Source of the DNA: Anthonomus grandis grandis
Lineage: Eukaryota > Arthropoda > Insecta > Coleoptera > Curculionidae
DNA length: 64,000 nt
Assembly (NCBI RefSeq): GCF_022605725.1
Contig: NC_065554.1
Span: forward strand, 18,743,100-18,807,099
Direction of reading: 5' to 3'
Within the stretch, counting starts at the first letter, position 1. Each line of letters begins with the position of its first letter. Below, in pieces: positions 20,991-33,189 of this stretch. Below the pieces are notes generated by a model that was given only the letters and a program-made list of their open reading frames with translations, was not told the origin of the DNA and did not search any database. The position numbers and the translations under genes were made by a program.

Positions 20991-23395
20991 ATAATATTAT
21001 ATAATATAATACTTCAAAAAACTTCATTTAACATGTTTCGAACATTCAAACACTGCTGTAAGTAGTTTTGTTTATTTAGAAAAGCCTTTTTGTAGAATAA
21101 GTAGTACTATAATATCTTTAATAAAATATCACATATCTACCCCCAGTAGTATCAGTTTTAGTGGTTTTGATGGAAATGGTTTTGGGAATAATAGCGATGA
21201 AAGTGAAACTAGTGACACTGATAATAGTATCTTGAATCTCGATTTGGTTCAGGTTTTGGTACTGAATAGCAGACGGCTAATTTGAGGCTTCAATAGAGCC
21301 ATTATCCAAATCTTCAGCAAGTCGGGCTGTTTTTTATAAAATTCCTAAGTTTGCACTAAATCATCTTTTAAAAATTTAAGAGCAGATCGAGCTACCATCG
21401 GATGCCCCGTTGTTAGAAACTCCTAGAAATTATATGTCTAAATGGGAAACAAGTTGAAAGAGTTAATAGTACTGTTTTATATTTTTAGATTTTATGGGGA
21501 TCAAATGAGACATAATTAATAGTCAACTGAGCAATTTTCTTTATATTTAACCATTATCCTATTCTACACAGTATAGATTCTTACTTCACCTGCTTCCAAA
21601 TTCTATTAAGAAAATGTGTCCAAAACTGGTCCAAATAAGTATCTATTATAAAACAAATAATGGATTCCAAATGGACGTCCAAGAGTGTGTCGTTCGACTG
21701 TCCATTGGATCTTATTTGCATCATTTTTGGATGTCCATAGGATAGACAGTATATCCAAAACAGGTACATATTAGATATACAATGGCTTAACGGGTGCTAT
21801 TTGGGGTTTTACCGAAAGCTCTTTTTAGGCTTCTTGCGCGCAGGCAGCATTTTCAATTAGAATATATGCCCTTAGTAACATATTACTTACAGATATAAAA
21901 ATAACTTTAACTAGAATTAAAACAAAAAATTCAAATTTTTATAATTGCATTGCCTTTAATAAATCAGGTCGCGCGGAACCACAAAACAGCATGTTCCAGC
22001 GTGTTACAGAACAAGTTGTGTTATTCGTTCTTTTTTTGGAGTATTTAATTAGCATTTTATTTGGCGTTTAAGCAAAGCATCGTATCGAATTATGGCCGTT
22101 ACGAGATCCGGCAAAATTTAATTCATTATGTCCGTTCTGCGGCGAGAAGTGCGAGGTTACAGGGGTTAAAGTCATTTCGGTCCGATCTTATTTTATGCAA
22201 ATCTTGATGATGCCTTTCTGGTTGCCTCTTATTCACTCTCATGTTTTAATAATACGAAATCGTGTTATGGTTACGTTGGATGAGATTTATACTGATGTCC
22301 CAAAAAAATGCATTTCAACTAGTACAATAAAAACGATTATATCTGCAACATATAAATTCTCGGTAGGGTTTCGAGAAATATTACCGAACGGCCGAACTAA
22401 GCCAATTACATGGATTTAAAGGTCAATCATTTCGGTGAAAATATTTGCATCTGACCGATCGGTAGCAATTTGTACTCATTAAATATCCAAAAGCTGACCG
22501 GTGTATAAAACGTTCTTGAAAAATATGGGATCGTAAATAAACTGTTTGAAGTTACCCTTCGGTACCGAATCGAATTTAAACAAACTGCTTTTAATTGGGG
22601 CATTAATCAAGTAATTATATTTCAATAATATTTATGAACATGTTCAAAGTTAGGGCGTGAGTTTAATAGACGTTTAAATTATTATAATATATTCTTAAAG
22701 TTATTAAAATATTAAAGTGGTGCATTTTATTTAGTTTGTATAACTAATTGCATTAAAACTAAATGTAAATATTGTGTAATATAAAAACCACTTTATGCCA
22801 ACATTTTATTTTATATAATTATATCCTTTCTAGATATAGACTTATATAAAGTTTTTCCAATAAGTGGATAACCAAAACTGAAGTGTTTATTTTAATTGAA
22901 TCGACAATTTTGACCATTTTGTTTTTACAGCGAAAAAACAATCACTAAGTCAAAACTTAGCATTTGGTTTTAAAAAAAATGGAATAGCATTACTACGTAG
23001 TATTTAAACATACGGCACTATTTTTAATTTTTTTTACAATATTAGCCTATCAACTAGTGCAAAATTAACCAATCAACAAGATTTCTATATCCATGTGATA
23101 AATGACTGGAAGATTAAGAAACCGAAGCAGAGGTCTTCTGCGATGGTAGATTACAAAATTATATGTTATATAATAATAAATTCAATTAAATAACTTGTCT
23201 TTGTTAATGTAATATTATATATATAATAAATGACATAAGAAAAAAATTATCTATTATTCTACTAATGTACAGCTAGAACTATATCATATTATAAGGAAGA
23301 AAATAAAAATTCTTGAAAGGTTTTAGGAATAAACACACTTTTTTGTTTCTCATGCAAATCACATAACGTCAGAACATTGAAATACTGGAATCCGT
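20991..23395. other. Gene-free stretch; GC-richer part at about 21960-22600
   Basis: 21580-21780 has several TGGAxGTCCA-like near-palindromes. 21960-22600 is richer in CpG and looks unlike the transposons, so it may be unique host DNA. No gene, RNA or complete repeat can be supported. Confidence 0.3.
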
Positions 23396-23523
23396 AAACC
23401 ACAACTTTGTTTGAGTTCAACATGTGCTCAGGGTAAAGGGGTGTTTTCTCTACAAAAATATTTACCGATTCTCTGTTGTCAAGTTTACACACATTTTCGA
23501 AAGAGGAAGTTTTCAGCTATATA

Positions 23524-23938
23524 CAGGGTGTCCCGAAATTACATCGCAATAATTTACTAGCCGCATCTTTGTCTAAAAATAAGACAAAAAGTCCATATAC
23601 AGTATGGTTCAAAAGTTCATCGTTTTTAAGTTACAGGGTGTTTTATGAATCATGTTAAAGATGGTTTTTTGGTAATATATCCGGAACGCCTAGTTGTAAT
23701 CTTTTGAAATTTTCAATATTTACTACTTGTTTTATTAAAAACTGATATTGCAACCATTTTTGCCAAAATGTATACAGGGTCGTGTAAAATAAGTGGTCGG
23801 TAAAGTTTAAATTGTTAAAACTTATTTTCTAGAAACTCCGTGATAATTTTGGTATTAGAATTGAAAATAACAAACAGTTTTTACATAAAAAAGGTGCTCT
23901 TGTCTAATTTCGATAGAAGCTTCCGTTTTCGAAAAAAT
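23524..23938 (+). repeat. Left terminal inverted repeat (415 bp)
   Basis: Reverse complement of 25469-25882. It contains the outer CAGGGTGTCCCG, an inner ACAGGGTGTTTTATG at 23633 and ACAGGGTCGTG at 23774. The inner limit is the TTTTCGAAAAAAT sequence ending at 23938. Confidence 0.9.
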
Positions 23939-24186
23939 GAGATGTAAATGTTTTGCAAAGAGAACGCGTAAGTTATTTTGGTAACAGTTAATAAAATTAA
24001 AAAGCATCTTAAAAATCCGTTGGGGATAAACATGACCTAAGACTATCACAAATACTTTATTTAAGATCAAAAATTGTTTTTCGAGTTCAATTGTTTTTTT
24101 TTAATGTAATTGAATAGGTAAAAAAAAGGAACAATTAATTTATTACGTAAAAAAAAACATAAAAATACCAAACAAAAAAGCACAAA

Positions 24187-25292
24187 TTACAACAAATGTT
24201 CAAAGTGGTTTCCATTTTGCTGAAGACACAATCTTGCCCTACGCGTTATTGCGCGAGTAGCCCTTAAAACAAAAAATTGATTTCTCTTTATTTCATTAAC
24301 AGCCCAAATAATCCTTTGCATTAGTTGTTCACGGGTATTTATCTCCACGGCATATACCAACTCATTTAAATGTCCCCATAAATAATAATCTAATGAAGTT
24401 AGATCTGGAGATCGAGGAGGCCAATTTATAGGACCACCTCTACCAATCCAACGTTCAGGAAAATGGTTCTTCATCCACTCACGCACATTGCGACCAAAAT
24501 GAGCAGGCCAGGAAAAATCATGTTTTGGCGTAAGATAAGAGGAACTTCTTCCAGAAGCTCCACAAGATTATTTTCCAGCATATGAAGATAATTCTCCGAA
24601 GTTAGCCGATTGGGTAATTCTATCGGGCCAATAAGTTGGTCCCCGATTAATCCCGCCCACAACCTTCTTTGAAAATTACTACGCCTTATGGCTCTTGGAT
24701 TTTGATCTGCCCAAAAATGCATATTGTGCATGTTAAATGAACCATTTCGTATGAAAGTGGCTTCATCCGTCCATAAAATGGAAGGAATTAAGTTTGGATT
24801 ATTAATTACCCATTGACAAAATTGGATCCTCAACGGAAAATCGTCTGGCTCTAAATCTTGGACCCGCTGGTAATGAAACGGATGTAACCCTTGGGATCTT
24901 AGCATTCTTCCAATCTAATAAAAATTAAATTACTATCGTAACAATAAGTAATTTTTTTAATTACTTACTATATAGCGAGGGATATGTGTGGCTCTTGACA
25001 CATTTCTTATACTTGCCCCCGGATTTTCTTCAAAAATATTTAAAACATTTTCTAAATTATAATCTTCTTATAGTCTGCCGTGTCCACGAGCTCTTTGAAA
25101 ACTTCCGTTATTGCATAAATTTCGGTGAGTGTTTATAAAAACTTGACGATCTGGAACATGTCTTAGCGGAAATCTTCGGCGATACTCACGGACAGCCGCT
25201 AAAGAACTGCCATTACACAAACCATAAACAAAATGCATGTCAGCTAACTCTTGATTTGTAAATCTATCCATAATTTTTGAAAAATGAATCAA
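24187..25292 (-). pseudogene. DUF4817-type mariner transposase with one small intron, lightly damaged
   Basis: Read on the minus strand from 25292. The first exon encodes a DUF4817-like HTH (LADMHFVYGLCNGSSLAAV, YRRRFPLRHVPD), then RGHGRL and an in-frame TAA at 25070-25068, then EDYNLENVLNIFEENPGASI and RATHIPRYI. A 54-bp intron (24968-24915, GTAAGT...TTATTAG) can be removed without changing frame, joining RYI to IGRMLRSQGLHPFHYQ. Exon 2 has WTDEATF (first catalytic Asp), WADQNPRAIRR, LWAGLIGDQLIGP, then a frameshift near 24530-24500. HDFSWPAHF (second Asp), RWIGRGG and PRSPDLTSLDYYLWG (third Asp) follow in the new frame. The C-terminus ends NGNHFEHLL, as in sister copies. One stop plus one frameshift make it a pseudogene. 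Confidence 0.88.
24915..24968 (-). other. Probable 54-bp spliceosomal intron in the transposase gene
   Basis: The donor GTAAGT and acceptor TTATTAG flank an AT-rich, stop-containing 54-bp insert. Removing it restores an uninterrupted phase-0 reading frame across the end of the HTH region. The related copy at 48403 reads continuously through this point without an intron. Confidence 0.65.
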
Positions 25293-25468
25293 AAAAAAGA
25301 ACTAATTTACTTTGCCAAAGCAAATTTAAAAAATGTGAAATGTCAACAAAACGTTAAACAAAATTTAACAAATAAACTAATTGTCAACAAACACAGTCAA
25401 CTATTATTTTACAAGATGTTATTTGTAGTTACTTTTTGAAATACCAATTCATGATTTACTAATAATTA

Positions 25469-25882
25469 ATTTTTTCGAAAACGGAAGCTCCTATCGAAAT
25501 TAGACAAGAGCACCTTGTTTATGTAAAAATGTTTGTTATTTTCAATTCTAATACCAAAATTATCACGGAGTTTCTAGAAAAAAAGTTTTAACAATTTAAA
25601 CTTTACCGACCACTTATTTTACACGACACTGTATACATTTTGGCAAAAATGGTTGCAATATCAGTTTTTAATAAAACCAATAGTAAATGTTGAAAATTTC
25701 AAAAGATTACAACTAGGCGTTCCGGATATATTAACAAAAAACCATCTTTAACATGATTCATAAAACACCCTGTAACTTAAAAACAATGCACTTTTGAATC
25801 ATACTGTATATGGACTTTTTGTCTTATTTTTAGACAAAGATGCGGCTGGTAAAATATTGCGATGTAATTTCGGGACACCCTG
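25469..25882 (-). repeat. Right terminal inverted repeat (414 bp)
   Basis: Mirror of the left arm. The inner CACCCTGTAA is kept; the third motif has decayed to CGACACTGTATAC. A few point differences separate it from the left arm. Confidence 0.9.
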
Positions 25883-26035
25883 TATATACACATAATATAA
25901 AAAATTAGAGAATAAGTAATGTAACATCCTTACACCAAACAAAAAATATTTTTGCGAACTTTTATCACATCATGGAGGAACCATCTTCATAAACGTAGAA
26001 TAGGAAATCTTAGAAACAAGCCTAAATAAAAACTT

Positions 26036-26438
26036 GAATGTGTGTAACATACCAGTATAAGTGAAATAAGAATATATTTTTAAATCTAAATATTTTTTTA
26101 AAAATATATAATGTAAAAATTGGTGATTTTAAAATTAAACTTACGTGAGTATTGACAATACAATTCATTCAGCTCCACCATGTATACAGCAAGAGATTGA
26201 AAGTACCATAAAACAAAAATGTTTTCGATTTACTGTGCTGACCAATTTAATACAGACTAAGTTTACTACCTCGGTCTTCTTGATTCAGTCATTTCAACAA
26301 CCATCAACATAGCTACTTTATATTTGCTGATAATTTACATACAGTGAGAGCCAAAAGTCCGGAATAAATTCATTTAAAATTCAGGGGTATATTGTATGTA
26401 TGTATACTGCGGGTTTTCTTACTATAATTTTATGTATA
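26036..26438. other. AT-rich spacer with a possible transposon terminus
   Basis: At about 26340 the sequence ACAGTGAGAGCCAAAAGTCC looks like a Tc1/mariner terminal sequence, but no partner end was found. Nothing else is recognised. Confidence 0.3.
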
Positions 26439-27600
26439 CAGGGTGGTCCAAAAATAAGTTACGACCATCAACTTTAATTTTTGAATTTGAAATACCTATT
26501 TTTTATTCCGTATTCTGAAAGAACAGAAAATTCTAGACCTATTTCATGTACAATGTCTTATACCTATCTTCATTTGTTTTTGAGTTATTGACAGTTGAAG
26601 ATCGGCATATTTGCACTTTTGACATGTTATAAAATCCAAACGGTTAGACATAGACAAATGCGGTTTGCACTTTTAATCGAAGCTTTTTTAAAACCATCTG
26701 TTGACACTAGCTAGTAAGTGTCAATAGGTACTGAGAAATTTACGGTTGAATTTCTAAAAAAAACATTCAAAATATTAATGTATTTATTCAAAAGTATTGT
26801 ATAAACGTTGAACAAAAAGAACTATTCTAATCTAGACCGAATTAAATGTTCAAATTGAGCCCCATTAACTTCTTGACAGTAAGCGAGTCTTGATTCGAAT
26901 TCTCTCAGAACGTTGCGTCATTTCATGAGGTATTCGTTGAATCTCATTTCTTATATTATTTCTCAATTCTTCTAAATTGTTGGGTTTATTTACATACACT
27001 CTATGCTTTAAATAACCCCACAAAAAGAAGTCCAAAGGAGTCAATTCGGGGGACCTGGCAGGCCACTGCAATTGACCCCTTCGCCCAATCATTCGACCCG
27101 GAAATATCTCACTTAAATATTGGCGCACGGCTCTGCTGAAGTGTGGCAGCGCGCCATCTTGCTGGAACCAAATTGAAGCTTCTGGAATATTGGGATTATT
27201 TGCATTTGGAAACATCAAACATAAAGCGGGAATCAGTTCGTTCCTTAAGAATTCCAAATAACGTTGAAATGTTAAGGTACCTATAAAATGGACCTATGAC
27301 TCTGTCATTGATAATGCCGGCCCAAACATTCACAGATTGAGGATATTGGGTCTGAGTTTCAATCACCCAATTTGGATTAGAGGAAGACCAGTAACGGCAG
27401 TTCTGTCTGTTCACTGTACCATTGAGGCAGAAGGTCGACTCGTCTGAAAAAATTATTCTACGAGTAAAAAGACGGTCGTTATGGCAGACATTCATTATAG
27501 TTTCGCAAAACTCTAATCGACGATCTGTATCATCTTCGTTAAGTTCGTGGATTAATTTTAATTTATAGGGATGATATTTTGCCTTTGTCAAAATCTAAAA
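26439..27600 (-). pseudogene. Mariner-like transposase relic with intact D-D-41-D, 5' part missing
   Basis: The end nearest 26439 begins TA then CAGGGTGGTCCAAAAATAAG, a terminal sequence. On the minus strand the coding region enters at 27598 with ILTKAKYHPYK, so the DUF4817/HTH region is absent. The base pairs just before are TTTAG, so an intron acceptor or a truncation is possible. FSDESTF holds the first catalytic Asp, VNVWAGIINDRVIGPFY follows, and a frameshift occurs at about 27260. The second frame (26865-27257) has WFQQDGALPHFSR (second Asp), GRMIGRRGQLQWPARS and PELTPLDFFLWG (third Asp). Exactly 41 residues lie between the last two. The C-terminus shifts frame again near 26870, after which GAQFEHLI is readable. 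No right terminal repeat was found. Confidence 0.85.
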
Positions 27601-27814
27601 TAGTTAAGGCTATCCCAGACGTTCTACTACCGCTAAGCAGTAAGCATCTCAACGCTCGGAAACTAAGATAACATATACCATATACTCGGTATATAACATA
27701 TACCGAGACATTTTTAATTGAGTACAGGGTGTTCATAAAATTTACGTTTATTAAATATATTAAGTCACGTTAAGAGTCAGATGGCAAGGGAACGCCATCT
27801 TCTCCACTCTTGCT
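27601..27814. other. Junction region with an orphan CAGGGTG terminus
   Basis: 27640-27710 has short repeats around CATATACCATATACTCGG. At 27726 a CAGGGTGTTCATAAAATTTACG sequence looks like the end of another mariner-like element whose body is missing. Confidence 0.4.
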
Positions 27815-28560
27815 TTAGACATTAAGTATATGAAACTCCTCCAGGTGGTATCCAAGATCATCAACTGTGATCACATTGTCGTATTTCTTAGTAGAACTTC
27901 GCGTAGAATTAGGCATATCTTGTACTATATATCTGTCATTGGGTAGTACTTCTTTTATGGTCTCCTATTTGGTACTTCCTTACGGGCTTACGATGTTGAT
28001 CAAATTATCTTTTTTGCTTTAATTGATTTTTCCTGACTGTTGTTGAGATTCTTTTCTAAGCACGTCAATATGTCTATTGATTTGTGGCACCTAATTGTGA
28101 GATTTCCAGTGACTTGGTGGACAGTTTTATTTATGGAAGATTGAACTTAGTCAATAGACACATCCCATGTATCTGCCTTAGTGGTCATAAGCGCAGACAA
28201 AATTGTTCGATTAAGTCTTTCAACTTGCCCATTTGCCCTTGGCATCGACACACCATTTAAGATTAACTGAATATTGTAGTTCTTACAAAAACTTTAAAAG
28301 TTGGTAGAAGGAAATACTGTGCCTCGGTTAGTCATGATTCTTGTAAGCAAGCCATAAGTTTTAAAAAATGTGGATCTAAGAAAATTAATGACATATCTAG
28401 TCTTAGTTGATTTTACTGCCTTAATTAATATGTGTTTCGTAAAAGCATCTATAAGAACTAATAGGTGCACATTCCCATTGGTATTTTCTGAAAATGGCCT
28501 AGATGATCAATAAGCAGAGTGTGGAACGGGATTGGTACTTGGTAGTAATAGGATGAAGAA
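27815..28560 (-). pseudogene. Ty3/gypsy LTR-retrotransposon integrase relic
   Basis: On the minus strand a mostly continuous frame reads NVHLLVLIDAFTKHILIKAV, then KTRYVINFLRSTFFKTYG, MTNRGTVFPSTNF, and MPRANGQVERLNRTIL. These are the retroviral-type integrase core landmarks: first Asp in LIDAF, the DRGT box here reading NRGT so the second Asp is lost, and the Glu in GQVER. Stops occur after TNF and later. The region past ALMTTKADTWD is decayed. No LTR or other polyprotein domain was found nearby. Closest overall to Ty3/gypsy by the order and wording of the motifs. Confidence 0.75.
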
Positions 28561-31439
28561 AACCCTCTCTTTGGCCTGAAGATATTTTATTTGTATAAAC
28601 AAGGAATGTAACTGGCAATATATTTTCCCTGTATATTCTCTAAAACGGAAAATATTAGTAATAAATATCTCCTAAAGAAAAAACTGAAAAAATTAGTTTA
28701 AAGCTGCGAAATAACATCAAAGAACAAAAGTAAAATCGTGTACATTTAAGTTATGCATCATACTAACTTGCTTTTAATAAAAATAGGTTCCCTTACTTAG
28801 GTATTTTTATACATTAGTATAATTTTATTTTAGTAAAGTATTAAGATCGAGAATCTTTAACTTCCTACATACTTTTCTTCACTTTAATCTTAAAAAGCTA
28901 AGCTTTATCTTGTTAATTTTAAATTAAAGCTCGCAGAACAATCCTTAAAATATAAAATTTAGTTGCACTATAAAATAAATATCAAAAATCCATCGGATAT
29001 CAAGTTTTACGACGATTTTTTCCATAATTCCATCGAAGAACAGCGTGCATCCTAATTAAAGAAATACGACTCATTGCAAGTCTCGAATGCAGAAATCTAA
29101 TTGGTTATTAATTCGTTTATGACTCGGGTCTCCGTATGACTGACAAGTCATAAATTAGCTTTTAATCAAACACCGATAATATTATGTTTATTTGTGGAAA
29201 CTGGATATTTATTTTTACTGCTCCTATAAAAAACCCCTTATGTTTTGACCGAGTTTAATAAGAAATTAAATTAAAAGACAATTTAATTTCTTTGGAATAA
29301 TAATAATAATAATATTTCTTGGAATATTGACACTCTATTCGAGTTTCTTCTATATAAATTTAACTTCTCTTTTATAAGTTAAGTTTAGTATATGTGCCTA
29401 AGTTAAAAAAATCTTTAAGACTACAAAGGTCATATCTAAGACTAGTAAAAAATCAAATATGTAAATTCTTAAGCGACCATAGCCTATAAAAAATTATCTA
29501 TTAGGCCATAAATATATCATATCAGCTAATCTAGGTAGGCATCGCATAATTTACATGTCGAAAAGTGTCAAAAAACCCCTTCTAACAACTACATTTCGCC
29601 TCGTATCCCGCGCGGTTTTGTCAATTAAGGCAAAAAAGCAGATTCGACGATACGGCCCATATTTTATTGGGATTTGTTACCTAAAACAGCACCACCGAGA
29701 ATAACACAGACACATTTTTTAAAGGCAGCGAATTGTTTCAGGGGCGCCGAAGTACTGCTGGGTCTTAATTAACCGTTATTTTGGTTTATTCAAACTTAAG
29801 TCATATAAAACTCATATTCGCCTTCTATAAAGTAAGAAATACAACAGAAATACGTTTTAACAAACTTATTCTTTTATTATTTACATTTCCGTACCAACTT
29901 TCTGTCTTGAATCAATTAACAAGAAGTTTTTAACCTATATACAAATAATTTGAACTAGAACTTAATTGATAACAATCAAGATCTATTTGTTGAGGCCTAG
30001 CATAAAATGAACTAATTTCATAATTGTAGAATTAAGTTAACTGTGTTTAAAAAAATGAATTAACGATTCTCACAAATGATAAAAACACTTAGATCGAATA
30101 TTGAAATTAGTCAGTTCTATGCTGTAATTACCTCAGTGATCAGGAAAGTCAAAAAGAACACCAGATTGTTTATATTTGTAGAACGATGGTCTTCGGTTTT
30201 CGTCTATGTTCGTTCTAATAGAGTTGTCCTTTAACGAAGTCATAGGCCGATATTAATATATTTCCTACGCTGAATACGTGCTGCTGTTCTTTTTGTCTTT
30301 CCTGGTCTAGATAGAAACTTTCAATTTCAAAATAAATGCTTAACCGTAAATTCGAGTTTTTGAGATGATAACTTAATAGTAGCGGGTTATAAGTAAATAA
30401 TATAGTACTTACGTATATGATTATCTATAATACTTGTGCTGCAACGAAGATAGTTTAGAGAATCTATACAAGTAAGAGCTAATGTGAGTTCCAAGACAGA
30501 CCCTAGGGATTCGACAAACCAGTGGTTGTGTGGGAATAAAATGAAACATATTGATCATGCTTTAAAAAATATTGAATCTGATTTTTAAATTAATTCCAAA
30601 GGCTCAATGAAATTAATAACCTTGGAAAAAATTGTGTCGTGCTCAAGCAGATTAAGGTTTTTAAATAAGTTACTTACCAAAAAAAAATTGAAGCTAATCT
30701 TGATCTTACCTACTGAATTTTGTACTTTCACTATCCTGTGGAATATTTTTTTATATATACAAAAAATACGTAAGAAAACTTAAATAAAAAAAGAAAACGG
30801 AAAAGTCAAAGGTAAATTAGAGCCACTACAAGAAAAAGAAGTTAACAAAGAGAAATTAATAGGTTCTTTAAACTAAGTGATAATATGTTTTCTTTTCTTG
30901 TTTCTTTTAAGTGTGAATATCAAAATTGAATGTCATGAGCAAGATTTGATAACCAATTGGCTGACTTAAGTGAGCTCAAAGCACTTAGGCATTATCAAGG
31001 AGTTTGGAAGTAACGGATAACATTCCAGGGACAAGAAGACTACTTATTTGTCACAAAATCTCTATTTTCTTAAGAGGCACTACTAATTGCTGATACACAT
31101 ATCAATAATGAATTGTCATTAAAGCCTTTGGTATCAAAATTAACCAAAGGGTAAAGGAAAAGGTCAAAGAAAAATCGTGGATAAAAGAAGAATCTTTGGA
31201 GGGAAACGCGACCTGATTCTAGGCAGCAAAGCTCTATTGGAGCTTGTAGTACTTAAAGAAGCTTTAAACTTTTTCATTTTAACTTGCAAGAAATAATTTT
31301 TTAATAGCTTTTACTGAAGCCTTGAAACTAGATTGGATCGGCCAGCAGCTCCATCACGTCACATAAAACTTTTATAATATCTATAAACTTCTATAGTCAT
31401 TTATTCTTGTGGGTTAAGTTTTTTCTTCCAGATATTAGG
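28561..31439. other. Gene-free AT-rich stretch; 29550-29780 GC-richer
   Basis: No gene or named repeat. 29550-29780 (with TATCCCGCGCGG and GGGGCGCCG) has more CpG and no similarity to the transposons here, so it may be unique host sequence. A (TAA)n run of about 18 bp sits at 29299. Confidence 0.3.
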
Positions 31440-33185
31440 ATTCTTTTGAATCTTAGTGCTTCGCATACGCAAACCACATATTCGACAGTTTCTTAATTCA
31501 CTGTCTACAACTAAGGTCTCCACTAAAACTTTAAAACCTTATTTAGGTATAAATCCTGCTAAAGAGCGTTAATTTGTTAAGGTAATGAATAAATTATAGG
31601 TAGGGAAAGAAGGTCTAGAATAAAGTACAATTCGACTCTATGCATCGTTTTACAGCTTTATTGGTACATACATATAATGCTCCAAGAAATTTCAAAACCT
31701 TCTTGCTTGAAGCAAAAGGAATTATTTTATTGAACTGACCAGCTCTATCTCCTGATATAAATTTTCTAGAAAACCATAACAGGCCAGCAAGTCACGTTAG
31801 ATAACTAATGCCCCCATTTACATTAAATCAAACCTTTTGGAACCCACTCTGCTATAGAAAGGCATGAATCTGATGAAGACGGTAATCTAATTGGTAAGTT
31901 TGTATAATTCCTTTTCTTCTAGATTGTGTGATATCTTCTCTATTCTTTCTGTCTCTTTTGATAGGATTCATTGATTAAATCTTTAATAGGAATAAAGCAA
32001 CTGTAATTCGCTATAGCTTGTACTAATAGTTTTCTAGGTATTGTGATCCAAAATCAATAATCCAAGTCGATTTTCAAAGGTGTTTACACTGTGATTAAGC
32101 TGACGCACTCTATCTCCTCATATGGATACTATAGAATGTATCGACTAACAATGTACCATTAAATTAAGTAATCCCTTCTCGAACTTAAACAAGTCCTACA
32201 ATAATTACTTCCTTTCCTTCTAGGCACTGTGATGCAAAATCAATAATCAATTTCTAAAGTAGATTATTAAAAGGTATTTGCACTGTCATTTAAAATCATT
32301 TGATTAAAGTGGTCTATTGCATCTTCTCATCTATATTTCACAGAGAATGACGTATATAGAGTAAATCATCAAACTGGTAGATAGTAAGTTACTTCACTCA
32401 GCTTAGCACTATCCTGCACTAGTTTTTACATGATTTCATGTATCTTAGTTCACAGCCTACAATTTAGGTATCTACTGAAACTCTATTTAAGTATCCTTTT
32501 ATTACTTTCTTCTAAAGTGAGATGAAGAGCGTGTGAGAAAATATGCCAAAAATTTTATAATTTGTAGCTTTTGATAGATGGAGTAAAGAACTGCTCACAT
32601 AGTGTTGGTATTTATAAGAAGGAAATCCTGCTGAAGATCATTAAATTGTTTAGTTATTTAGTAAATGAACAATTCTTGCGTAGCAGGAGAGGGTTTTAAA
32701 AAAAGGATAATTTGATTCTATGCGTGGTTTTGCTGCTTTTTTGCTTTTTGATTTTTTTTTCAAACTCATATGAAGAATATTTTCAGGTAGTATAAATAGC
32801 TTTTGCTTAGAAATCATTGTATTAAATTAAACTGACTCTATCTACTGATATAAATCTACCACAAAAGATAAGTAACTCGAGGTGGCTAACTGCCCCAGTC
32901 ACATTGTATCTGACCTAAACCAAACTTTTTAAAATATAGTCTGTAATAGAAAAACATGCATCTGATAAAGGCAGTACCCTGATTGGTAAGTTATATGCAT
33001 ATATGATGCCTATTCATTTAGTTGTGTTATTTTTATTTTTCTCTTTTCTTTAATACGCTTCAACAGGAATACATCAACTGAAAACAGCTATAGCTTCTGC
33101 TAATAGTTTTAAAAATATTGTTTGCACTCTGATTATTATTAGTTGCCTCAACTAGCTCATATTATAAATTAAGAGATGCATACAA
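31440..33185 (+). repeat. Diverged tandem duplication of about 1.1 kb, related to the satellite downstream
   Basis: 31637-32220 and 32718-33180 are diverged copies offset by roughly 1,080-1,110 bp. Shared landmarks include CTATGCATCG/CTATGCGTGG, the GACTCTATCTACTGATATAAAT type block, GCATGAATCTGATGAAGACGG / GCATCTGATAAAGGCAG, and TAATCTAATTGGTAAG. Between them (32039-32400) lie two units of the shorter repeat seen at 34845-36220. Parts of the long unit also resemble that short repeat, so the whole field probably grew from it. Confidence 0.7.
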
Positions 33186-33189
33186 AAGG

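Larger units (their letters stand above)
23524..25882 (-). mobile_element. Mariner-like element with about 415-bp terminal inverted repeats at a TA target
   Basis: The element runs from CAGGGTGTCCCGAAATTAC at 23524 to its complement ending at 25882 (2,359 bp), with TA duplicated on both sides (23522-23523, 25883-25884). The inverted repeats extend from 23524 to 23938 and from 25469 to 25882 with few mismatches. They carry additional CAGGGTG copies at 23634 and CAGGGTCG at 23775, mirrored on the right arm, giving an IR/DR-like layout. Between them, on the minus strand, lies one transposase gene. By family knowledge the termini bind the transposase, which cuts and reinserts the element at TA. 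The similarity of the two arms suggests relatively recent activity. Confidence 0.92.
23396..26035 (+). repeat. Unclassified dispersed repeat, copy C, split by a mariner insertion
   Basis: 23396-23523 and 25885-26035 are the two sides of one repeat copy. Left side: TTTGAGTTCAACATGTGCTC and GAGGAAGTTTTCAGCTATAT match 59275-59350. Right side: TACACATAATA and a CATAAACGTAGAATAGG block match 59355-59370 and 59795-59815. Relative to the uninterrupted copy, the right side has lost a few hundred bases. Confidence 0.75.

Noticed and set aside
21150..21260. Acidic peptide frame (FSGFDGNGFGNNSDESETSD)
   Set aside because: Resembles the acidic N-termini of some transposon proteins, but nothing follows it; could be chance.
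26340..26400. Orphan Tc1/mariner-like terminus
   Set aside because: No partner end and no coding sequence; kept only as a note.
27630..27720. Short palindromic repeats around CATATACC
   Set aside because: Low complexity; no element boundary could be defined.
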